DNA from: Membranipora membranacea
Lineage: Eukaryota > Bryozoa > Gymnolaemata > Cheilostomatida > Membraniporidae
Assembly (NCBI GenBank): GCA_914767715.1
Contig: OU612071.1
Span: forward strand, 620,001 to 684,000
Direction: 5' to 3'
Length of the DNA stretch: 64,000 nucleotides
In this document: positions 50,401 through 62,400 of the stretch, piece by piece
Layout: each line of letters opens with the position of its first letter
How positions within the stretch are numbered: position 1 is the stretch's first letter
Notes under the pieces: generated by a model
The model's input: only the letters and a program-made list of their open reading frames with translations
What the model was told of the DNA's origin: nothing
The model's database searches: none
Translations under genes and position numbers: made by a program

Positions 50401-53400
50401 TGAGTTCATCACAAAAATAATAACACCAGATATAAAAACCTCTCTTAGTGATTCATACAAATATTAATGTCTGTTTGTATGGTGATATGAGCAGATTCAG
50501 TAAACTTTTAACCTAATCAAAGAGTTGCACAATATATTCTATGGCTTCTTTTTTGCCAAAAATGGTGGTGGTCCGTCATAACTGCCAAAAAAATTTGTCG
50601 CTCTCATCGACAAAAACAAGGTGGGTAGCAAGATGACGGGTTCTTATTGTGAGCAAATCTGCTACAGAATGTCTACCAGAATGAGTCTACCATTCCTGTA
50701 AATCTACCAGAGAGCTCTGTGTAAAATATGTATAACTGAAGATGACCTCGCCTCGGCCTTCTTATCAGAATTTACTCATATTTACTATGATCGCCTGACT
50801 GAGGACATAGCAATAGCAGCGGTAGCAGCGGCAGCAGCAGCGGCAGCAGCAGCGGTAGCAGCAGCGGTAGCAGCGGCAGCAGCAGCGGTAGCAGCGGTAG
50901 CAGCAGCAGTGACGTGGTTTTTGTTGTGATGTTAGTGAAGTTGTTAAGAATTTATGGTAATTTTCTGTCCCAGCAGGCCAACAGTGATACCAAACCACAA
51001 ACACCTGTTTATCAGAGACTATAGATCCGTTAGAGCAGCGAGTGTGCGAGTGTGCGAGCAGGTGCTTAGTGTGCTACCTCCTAACCACAAATATTATCTA
51101 CCAGTACCCCCTCCTCCCTGCTGTGATCATCTCATCTTCTGCTCTCTCTTTTCTACATGAAGATAATACCCACCATGGCCTGCTTACAGGGTCTGCTTAC
51201 AGGTACTGCTTACAGGGTCAGGGACTCGATAACTACATAGGGTGAATATTCTCAGACTAACAATGATTACGTCTTCTGCCAAAGGGACCGGACCAGGGCC
51301 TTACAGCTAGTTAAGTCATCACAAGACCGTGGACACCTCGCCTGCAGCTGCTGTTTTATCTTAGAAGCGTTGGGCTATGCTCTATCAGCCAGTTCTTCAG
51401 GTTGTGTTTTATCAGCTTTGAGCTTCGCTGGTTCCTTTCATCACTGAGTATAAAATATAAAGGTTTTTATACTTATATAATCTGCTGTGCTCTTATCTAC
51501 AGAACAACATTCCTTACTAGAGGATTAGAAATGTTCAAACTCTTCTAATCTATCCGCTCAGCTCTCCGCTCAGTCAAGGCTCAACTATCAGAGCTGAGTG
51601 CATTCGTAATTTTTATCAAAAGCGCCTTTCTCTCTCAAGTAGATAAACTTTCTATAGTTAGAGCTATAGGCCCTGAGGCGACAGACTTAACTACTGAATC
51701 ATTAAATCCCCAGTTAGTACACTCAACTGTAGGTCATCACTAGGGTGTAGCTGGTACGTGATGTAGGGGAAGAGGGGATGAAGATGGAGGGCCCGAGAGG
51801 GACCAGTCCTCTCTCTATCTAGGCCGGTTAGAATTAGTTGTGATATTTTATTGTGCACTTGGATCGCTGCTTGATGTGAAAGTAGCCATTATCTCAATAT
51901 GGCTAATAATGATATAATGGTGAGCCCTAACACTGCGAGAGAGAGAGAGAGAGAGGGCGGGCAGATTGGCTGTACACCGGACTGTGCATACACTGTGACT
52001 AGTGTACACTACTGTCTGCACACCACATATCACATACTATACCAGCCCTGCTGTGTGTGTGTGTGTGATACTGTCATACTGAGTAATAAGATATAAAACT
52101 AACATGATTAAATGTAAACTGATATACGCACTGCTGTGTCTCAGGCAGCGGATCAGGCAGCATGTGGCAGAGCTGCTGATTATTTATTTACACAGTGTAG
52201 TAGAGTGGGCTCAGCTTATTTGTAGCTGACTCTATAATGTGATAACTGACACACAGTCAGCTTCCCTTGTAGGAGGAGTGACTGACACTCAAACAGCTGA
52301 TATTAGGGCACTGCAGCCTACAGCTACAGTACTAACTCTTATCAGGGACTGTTAGGGGGAGGGATGCAGGATAGGAGCAGAGGCAGTAGCTCAGTCTGAT
52401 ATTTGGCACTTTTAGGGGGTGGGACCTAGTGGACATTTTTGCGGCAGATTCAGAAGTTTGGACATTGACCTGACAGACTAATGATCAGTATAAGAATACC
52501 TCAGTATAAGGTTTCTTACTAAGGAGCCGAAGAATAATGAGAGTTTTATAGCCTTGTCTCTCTACACTCTACACTCTACACTCTAATCCTATTGTGTAAT
52601 TATATCATGATCCTCTACTTTTTATTACTCAGATTATTACACGGCAGGCTGTACAGTCTGCTTTAGGGTATCGGAATTTCACAATTCTACTTTCTGTGGC
52701 CTGGAAATCTCATTAACTTCTGTCAAACCCATTATTTTACTTGTTCATCAAGTAGAACCATTTTATACTCAAATTATGCAAAAATAATCATAGCGTCTGG
52801 CCTTAGCATCCTATTAACCAGCCCACTATGCGGGACTGTGATACCTCCCCCCTCACGCACTGTGTAATACCTTGTTAGACGTTACCATAAGGAGATGGTA
52901 ATTATTCACATTCCTGTCGACTAATGGTGAGCTATCAACACATCAATCAAACACTACTCAGTAACCATGGCGACCATGAGGATAGCAGCTATCAGTCTGT
53001 CTGTACGTCTGTCATCACTCATTACCCAGAGAGAAAGCTGCTGTACTGTGACTGTGACTGTGACCACCCAAACTAAGCCACAAAGTGTGATGAGAACTAT
53101 AATCCTCCCGAACAAGTTAGGGTATCGTTAATCCTGGAGAGTCTTACATCCATCTCAGTTAACATCTGTCTTAGTCTTATATTAATACCTGATGATGTCA
53201 CAGTTTGAGTGATAATCCTGCAAGATACCACAAGTGTTTGAGCTCACAAGAATTTCACTCTTGTAAAATGATTTTGCTAAAGCTGAAGCCAAATCAATCC
53301 ATGATCAGCCTTATCCCATACTGTGAGTTAGCAAAACTGGTCATACCCTAATAATGGATTATATTCTCTGTTGAGATGTTACCTCCTCCTCCCCCCTCCT

Positions 53401-56400
53401 CCCTGCCCTACACCTGGGCCTCACTCTGCCCAGATAGGAGAGTTACCCAGGTCACTTAGAGAGTTACCCAGCTCACTTAGCACAGGAGGACACTTAGCAG
53501 ACGCACGCTCTCCTAAGCAGGACAGATAATTACTAGTATTGGAATAGTATAAGTGATAATAAATGAGGGGTTTATCACAAAGACTATAATAGACTCTTAT
53601 AATGATACTTGAGATTAAACTGTCCATTAAATAATCATAACAGTAGTTAATATAGATAATAACAGTAGATACTGTAGATAATAACTGGTTACTGTAGAAC
53701 ATTTACCAGATTTTAGTGACACTAGCAAATTTTATTTTGTACTAATAGAGCAAACTTTCTCAAGTCTATACATTTATTTGGTTCTCTACCCTACCTTACT
53801 TTGATTATTATATACATTATATATAAAGCCTGATTGATTTAGTGGTTAGATTGTAACTCTAAGCTTGTAACTCTAGGCTTGTCAGCGACAGCGGTAGTGA
53901 GAGAGAGTGAGTGAGATAGATAGAGTAAATATTAGACAGCTTGTTAACACAAGCGATTACCACTCAGCTAACCTCTGTGTTTTATATTAGCTTATATATA
54001 CTCTAACATATTGTGTTTCTCTTAATTGCTGAAAAAAGTGCTAATTATCTGAGTGCAGACTTTGTTTAGTATGATATTCTCGCTCTCTGATGATATATTA
54101 TATTACTGCAGGTTACAGTCTGAGTCTACTTATTTATTATTTTACCTGCTGCGGTCACCTCCGGAATAGTCCCCTCCGCTATTAATTACCAAACATTGAG
54201 GGTGTGATATGTATATTCTAACTATTTTAATTACATAATATTCCTGTTTTTGCCTGTTTAATTTCACAGCTGACAGAGTTATGGACAGAGTTAGGGTGCT
54301 GAGGTGATAAAATTGATTACTGGGTTTGTTCCTGATTATTATTGTTGGTCTGTATATGATTATATTCTGGTTAGGTAATAGTATATATAGGTATATTTAA
54401 TGTATTATAATGTTGTGTATGTGGTGAGTTGATGGGGAGGTGGATGAGGAGGTGTGGTCAGCAGATTGATTTAGTGCAGGGCGGCTCACCACCATAGTAT
54501 GAATAGTTAGTATCTGTGATGAGAGCGGAGCCGCTGATTAGATGGAAGGGCTGAGTGATTAAACGATCACTGATCAAAGATTAATTAAATCAATATCCTC
54601 CGCCGATTCTGTTCACCAATATCTGGGAGGAGGACCTCACCATCCATCTGGGTACAGTAAAACCCCAATGAAGGTTTTTTTTACAACATGACTTCTCATG
54701 ACCATCTAAATCTACACCAGAGATCTACCAGGAGGACAAGTTCTCATTTACTCTGCTCTGATGGAGCAAAGTCTCCTCTTCAACTCCCTCTACTGGCAAA
54801 CAATAGAGTCCGAGCAGCAGCACCGATTCTGTCTAAGTGTTCAGACTGTGTCCAAGTGTTCAGACTATAGATATTATATCATATTAATCATCCTGCTCGT
54901 TGGTGACAGCAGGGAGGGTGACAGATGATTTCTATAGTCGGAATGTCTCAGAGTTATTTACCTTTGATGATTAACTCATACCAGTAGTAGTATTAATTAA
55001 TAACAGAGTGTGACTCATACAGACAGAGAGAGACCTACCTGAGCTCACACTGACACTCATCACTATAACAATACATGAGCTGCAGCAGCCACACAAACTA
55101 AGTGACACATTGTATCTACCTATCAGATCTATATAGAGAATTTAATCATTGTATTCTCTTCCCAGATTTATACTAACACAATAACAGCAGCTCTGTAATC
55201 TTACTATGAATGTAGGCTTGATTGGAAACTTTTGTTAAATTTGTCAGATTTAATTAAGAAAGAAACGGATTAGAGAATAAAGATTCTATTCAGGTTGGAA
55301 TTCACTGAATCACTGACTCACAAAAGATCAGTTTATATATAACCAGAATACTGACAGACCTGCAAGTTTTGTACACAAGAAGCCTGAATGTCTGACACAA
55401 AGTAACATACCTGATTAAACGATCAACATTATTTTAATCATTCAAAATATTTTGCACAAAATCATTTGAAGTGAATGTATGTTTTAATAATACAGCCTAA
55501 AATACTTATTCTGAGACACACTTCTATTCCCTCACTGAGCAGAGGCATTCAGGTTAATCACAGGGACTGCTGCAGTAGGCCTATATACATGGGCCTATTT
55601 ATCAGTTATTCAGCTCAAACCACTGGTCGGGTCGCAATATCTTTTTATTGACAAAATGCGGCCTGAGAACTGGCACAAGTAAAGATTTAGTTTTTTGAGT
55701 AGCTATCAGCTGTTCTCATTTGACTGTCGAAATCTGAGTGAGCCCAATCCCAGGAGAGGATACTGAGATGATAAAACACTGATTAAGATTACCATAATGG
55801 GCTACTTCTCATCACTCGGTACTCGACTCAGCAGCCGATTGTACTGCATTCCTCTAACTTATCAGCTGCTATCTCAGATATATATCAGGTGGTTCTCTGT
55901 TCATTCCCATTTCTAGGCAGGTATTTTATTTTTGGATGATTAAAAGTCAAACTTTGATTAGTTTCTGATTGTTATGTTGAGAAAATTTACTTTTGACAAG
56001 GATTTTACTTTGAAGTAAAATTGAAACACTTGATGATAACGTGAGAGTCCCAGGGATTAATGTGAGGAGGGAAACTGAAGGTGTAGTTTGGCTTCTGATT
56101 GTGAGGAGAAGCTTCCTCTTTTCTTTATAGGTTCTGACTGTTGGCACCATTACATGGTGGTATGGAGCCAGACCGGTTCTAAGAGTGTATAATCCTCCCA
56201 GGTATTTGATCAGATCTATGGCCAGCTCTGGCCAGCTGCTTCTTTTTGCTCGAGGCTTCTTTTTGGCTCCTGCTGGCTGCTTTTTTTTAAGCAGCCTTTT
56301 ACACTGGTGTTAAACTCGTGTTGAACACTCAAGTTGTTGAGATTGGATCTCATTCAAAGCCGAGCTGTAAACCCTGTACTGACTGACTATACTGTTATAT

Positions 56401-59400
56401 AGCCTCTGCTTCCTTCTCTCTCCAGTGAAGCCATCAAAATTATATACATGAGAGTATGTAAAGCACTGAGAACTAGGGCTAAACCCACTCAATAAGATTA
56501 GGCTGGTGAGATGAATGAAGTGAGATGATTGGATTTTCTACTTAATCAATCTTCTAACTAAAATAACTGGAGATTGAGCGCCGAGTGAGCGACGAGACGG
56601 CGCTCAGCTGTTATAGGTTGGGCTGTGAGAGGCTTATATACTCTCAGACAGTAATAATGCTGCTTTGTCAGCATCAAATAAATTCATGAATACGTCAGCC
56701 CCGTCAGTCAGCCCCAGTCTGCAGCTACTGTTAATCCTCTAACTCTCTCACTAATCAGTCAGATATGAGACAGCGCGCCGGCTCCTCTGTGTCTCCTGCT
56801 GCTTCATCTCAGCAGTCTCCTCTCAGCTTTAGTTAAACAAGATCATTAACTCTCTGATACTGTCTGTATAAGTCCATGTCTGTCTGTACTACTTACCTTC
56901 TAAGGGTCTGTACTACTTACCTTCTAAGGGTCTGTACTACTTACCTTCTAAGGGTCTGTACTACTTACCTTCTAAGGGTCTGTACTACTTACCTTCTAAG
57001 GGTCTGAACACATCATTCTTACCTCACCATCAGTATATCTTATAAAATCCCCACCCAGATATTTACCACCAATATGAGAGGTGTGATAAAGTTATATTAG
57101 ATCTCATACATCAAGTTTTGCAATGGATCATTAATATTTAATTTTGCAACTACTATAACAATGGCTGAATCTGAGATTGTACCATAAATTTATCATTGCT
57201 GACTAAGTTTCCTCTTTATGTTTTCAGAGCAATGTAGTGAAGATATACCTCTAGGTATGGGTACAGGTGAGGTACGTATACCTGACGCCTCAATCACCAG
57301 TAGTACACACGAGGAAGGATCTGAGGCTTACAAAGGTAGAATAGATCCTAACATTAAACACGGAGCCTGGTGTCCAGAGGTACCTGTAGATATGAATACT
57401 TATCAGTGGATTCAGGTAAGTCTACTACTTACTACTACTACTACTACTACTGTAAGCTCAGGTGATCGGTCAGGTGATCGGTCAGGTGATCGGTCAGGTG
57501 ATCGGTCAGGTGATCGGTCAGGTGATCGGTCAGCTGACCTGTCACTGCGTCTGTCTTTGATACCAAGTCTTAGAATGCCCACCCGATGTCTACTTTTACG
57601 GTTTGTCTGACATGTAGGACTGTAGTTGTATGGTATTGTGATTTGTAGCTGTTATTAGTTGTATGGTATTATGACTTGTAGGTGGATTTTGGCGAGATGG
57701 TTACTATAGCTCATGTTATAATAGCTGGAGAGTTTAATGACGGAGAAGGAACGAGATTCACTCAGAAGTTTAGAGTAGAATATCAGAGAACAGAACAAGG
57801 ACCGTGGGAGTCTTACGAGTCACATAGCGGAGAGGTAAGTAATGATTATATACACCCCCCCCCCTTATATCAGCATCACAGAGCGGAGAGATAAGTAATG
57901 ATTATATACCCCCCCCCCCTTATATCAGCATCAGAGGGCGGAGAGGTTAGTGTTAATATACCCCATATTATAACCTCTGTCTGCGCTCTACATGTAATAC
58001 CTAGGAGCTGTTACGCAGCTTGTCTGTCTGTTACTCAGCTTTGGGAGGGGATAACTCTAAAATTTAAATCATACTCTGATATTTATAAGTATTAGTTCTT
58101 ATCACTATAATAACATACTGATAGTCGCTGTACTATCTAATATGATAGTATAGTTACTATCTACTAATATAAGACTACCACAACCTCACAGTATTAGTTT
58201 GTCTCATAGTTATTATTTTAGTACGTCTCTCTCAGTATATAACATGTATTATTGTATTATTATATGTATTATTGTTATAATTAAATGATAATTCTGTTAT
58301 TGGGATCTGCACGCTAAATTTAACGCTGAGTAATTTTATTAGGATGGATTTTGGCTGCTTGGTCTGCCGTTTATAGGATTTATATACACAACCCTTCTCA
58401 GACGTAGATATAGATATAACCCAGAGCATGGCGAGCCAACATAATGACATTATATAAAGTAGGATAAACTAGACTAACTACAAGGGGAAGGGTGCGGGTT
58501 ATTTTACTTTTACCGACCCCCAAACCCCAAGATTGATAATTACACCAGGTCAGTTTGATGAGACGCTGATCGGCCCTGTTTAGAAGCTGACTTTACTCAG
58601 TAGCCGCTCCGGACATTTTTCAGTAGCTTACTACATCAATAAGTCAATATAAAGTTACAAAGTATTACATAAGAATATAGATAAACTGGAGGATAATATT
58701 TATTCCTAACTTAGTGTAATATTTGTATAAGTTACACAGGGAAAGTTTGTTTGAGTTTAATTAGGGAGAAGTATGAGTATTAAGCCTTAGTACCAAGCCC
58801 TCACTAAATATTACGGTTGGGGGATGCAGACAGCCCTGTGGTTGTTGTTATATAAATAATATTTACTTTGACATATTAATGTTAGAGAGAAAAGCTTCAT
58901 AGCTATGTTGGTTTTTGGGATCAATAATTTAGACAATTTTGAAGCTGGGTGGTGACATCATGGAGGGTGACATCATGGAGGGTGACATCATGGAGGGTGA
59001 CATAGCAACTGTAGTACACTGAGTTTCCCTCTAACAAATGTTGACAATAAAAAGGCATGTTAGATATTATACTCTGACAGGTTTTTATTTATTTTGTGAA
59101 ACCATCTTTCTCAGTTATATTAAACGCCAACTTGCTGGGTATAGTAGAGGGGTAAAGTTCTTGTTGTGTAGACTTCATACTTAGACAGCTGTGTGGAGAC
59201 CAAATTGGCTTTAGGTAATTAACTGAAACACATCAGGCCGGATATAACTCTGAGAGAATATTTGACAGTTTGAGACGCTGTGTATGTATTGTGTATGAGT
59301 TGTGTATGCGTTGTGTATCAGATGTGTATTTATATATAACTCATTGTGGTGACGACAGTATTATGTGGGAATTTTTTGGTGACATCGTAACCTGACTCTT

Positions 59401-62400
59401 AGCTTTCTCTGTCAATGTGACAGAAAAGTTACTTTTAAACCCTTTTAAGCTCAGAACGTGACGATATGAATAAAATTCCTCTTTTTCCGATCGAAGTTTC
59501 GCAAACATAAACATCCAAATATGCAACTTAATCATTGCTATATAAATAACATCTCATTATGTACTAAAAGTCTACTTCTCGATGCTCTATAGACTGTAGG
59601 GTTAGCCTGTGGTAAACACTCCTGTTTGTTGGGGTCGGGAAGGACTCTAGTATAGGGACAAAATCACAGGCTAAGTTCTATAAAATGCTGATCTGACGAC
59701 GTCGTGCTATACGTGAAGTAATTAAATAAAGTGTGTGTTAATGAAGTAAAGGATTCAGTTACATGTGAGGGACTCTGTGTGCCAGCTGATATAGATTGTG
59801 TGCGGAGCTGATATAGTTTGTGTGCGGAGCATGTCAGAGTGAATAGAATCAGGATACATCAGTCATATCTCACTGTGTGGATAAATTAGACTGAGAAAAC
59901 TCCCGATCACTGTGTAAATACCAAACATACAGAAGCCTTATCTACATGCAGAAGCCTTATCTACATACAGAAGCCTTATCATTCAGTGACTACTGTATCC
60001 TTATATACATACAGTAGCCTCCTGTACCCGACGTATATACATACAGTTACTACTGATTATTTACTGCTATCTGGTTATTAGGCTTTGTTATAATAATATG
60101 ATTGTAACACCAACAGATTGTGGAGTTTTAAGGTTAATGATGAACTGCACAAGAATTAAACATCAAGATAATAATCCTTGAAAGAAAGTTCTGAAAACTT
60201 CCATTCCGACATTCAATCGGCTCAGGCTGAACTATAATAATATACATAAATGGGTCTGTCTCATCTGTTATCAATGAGATATGCACACATAAATCATCTA
60301 ACTTAGTATCAGATTTATTATACCTACAATAACTAAGTATACTTAGTATAATTATTATATATTAAATTATCCTGATGTTGATAGCTTCGTCTCTCTCCAT
60401 GTATACTCTAGTAGCTCTCCGTGTATACTCTAGTAGCGTTTAATGTCTGTTATTAAAGTTTGTATATAGAAGGATAATAGGGATTAAGTTATTGTATAAT
60501 TGTATAGTTGTAATATTTAAATTAAAGACTAATGGACTGATGGATTCTGTATAATTAGCTTAAAATCAAATACTGCGGCAGCTTCAGAGTTAAACTTTCA
60601 TGTTTCTCTGATAGTGCCTCTGCCCTCTGTGCGTAGTAATAAGTCCTTCTCACTGTCTTGTTAAGCCAGAGAGGGTGGGCGTGTGTCCCACCCTCTCTGG
60701 TCTGTATTTAGTAGTTTTCTTCTCACACATAATGGTAATATTCTGTTCTTTGTTTGTAGGACATATTTAATGGTAACATGAATACCAGATCTCAGCATTT
60801 CCTCACCACGAATCACACATTGTTAGCGGCGCGTGTGCGTATCGTCCCTCTATCCGAGGTTAGAGAGTCCGTGTGCCTGAGGCTAGAGTTCTGGGGATGT
60901 TTTAGACATGGTATAGCTGAATACAGCTCTCCTGTGGGTAAGTCAAGTCAAGTACTCTGAGGTAGTTAAATACATGATTTACTAATTCTTAAGTAGTCAG
61001 GTACTCATCAAGTGGTGACGGATTACCTAGGAGTCTATGATATACTGACAGGAATATAAACAGCAGCTGAGGACCTATTTGTGTTAGCGATGTTTATAAG
61101 AGCGGAGGACCTATTTGTGTACTTACTTATGTACTTACTTATAGGAGACACCAGAGGAGATACATACACATTCACAGATAAGTTATATGATGGAGATCTC
61201 AGTAATGGCCGACTAACAGGAGGACTGGGTCTCCTAACTAACGGTACAGAAGGCTCTGACTCATACAGAGCCTCACCTGATGACTGGCTGGGATGGAGAG
61301 ATGATAGCCAATCAGAAGTCATGTTACTGTTTGAGCTCGATCATATCAGAAATATAAGTCAGATGACGATTCACTCAAACAACCAATTCTCTAACGGAGT
61401 TAAGGTTAGTCCTGATATCAGGTAGTTCTCTAATTTCTCGGATCCAGCTCCTATACATATCAGTCTGAAACTTCTGGGGTAGTGTACAACATATATAATC
61501 ATTTCTCTGGGGCCATCGGGGCAACAGATTGGGGACTCAACTCAAACTATCATTGTCCCGAACTAAGCTCAGCAACTTTCCATATATTGTAATAAGAGGG
61601 AATAACTCTAAAATATGTATAAAAAATTACAAATTTATGTTTTTATTATTTATATGGATATTATTATTACTTACAGGTATTTAAGCAGGCGCGTTTCTAC
61701 ACAAGTATAGGTGGCGCTCAATACACACCTCAGCCAGTTAAGATATACAGTCATACAGCAGATACTACTATAGAATCATCTCGTGATGTCATCATACCTC
61801 TACATCATCAAGTGGCTAAGTTTGTTAAGGTTAGTTATGTCCCCTCCTTCCACTGCTCTGCTATCTTGTAATGTCTCTTCCCAAACATACTGCTGACTCT
61901 CAGATAACACAGCAGTATCCTCTATATCAGTGGACATGGTGAGCATTCTATATCACAGGCGGATTATCCCAGCATCTGTAATCAGATAATAGCCTCTAAT
62001 TTTGTCCATTCAAGGAACATACAAGACATGTCTTCAATTTGACGACCAGTCCTCTCCAATTTATGTGCCTCATCTAATTATTGTTTCATGGTTTCACACT
62101 ATTGATTAACTGTATATATATACATATACTGTATTACTTTACTGCATGTACATACTGAATATTTTCACTGTATACTTCACTGAATACTTGCACTGTATAC
62201 TTGTACGATATTTTGTAGGTTGTTCTGGAGTTTGATGCTAAATGGATTATGATAAGTGAGGTTAGATTTGAGTCGAGACTTATGATTGGTCCATTACCAC
62301 CCTCAGAGGTCACAACTATAGATGTAGTACAGCCGACCTCCTCTACGACACAACCTATCATAGATCCAGAGGTCACAAGGTCAACTACTACTGTAAGGGG

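Larger units (their letters stand above)
47499..57227 (+). other. DDR intron 1 (9.7 kb)
   Basis: Separates the signal peptide exon from the DS domain. It contains homopolymer C/G runs (47788-47801, 48865-48877), a (CT)n stretch near 48255-48310, a GCA/GCG triplet patch (50812-50913), a half copy of the dispersed palindrome (about 51013-51026), a TTCTTTTTGCTC-like pyrimidine block near 56235-56300 and the 24-bp array at 56881-57005. No nested gene is supported. Large first introns of receptor genes often hold enhancers; none can be recognised here. Confidence 0.7.

Noticed and set aside
50765-51004. Cys/Arg-rich minus-strand frame or poly-Ala plus-strand frame
   Set aside because: Both are translations of a GCA/GCG triplet repeat inside DDR intron 1.
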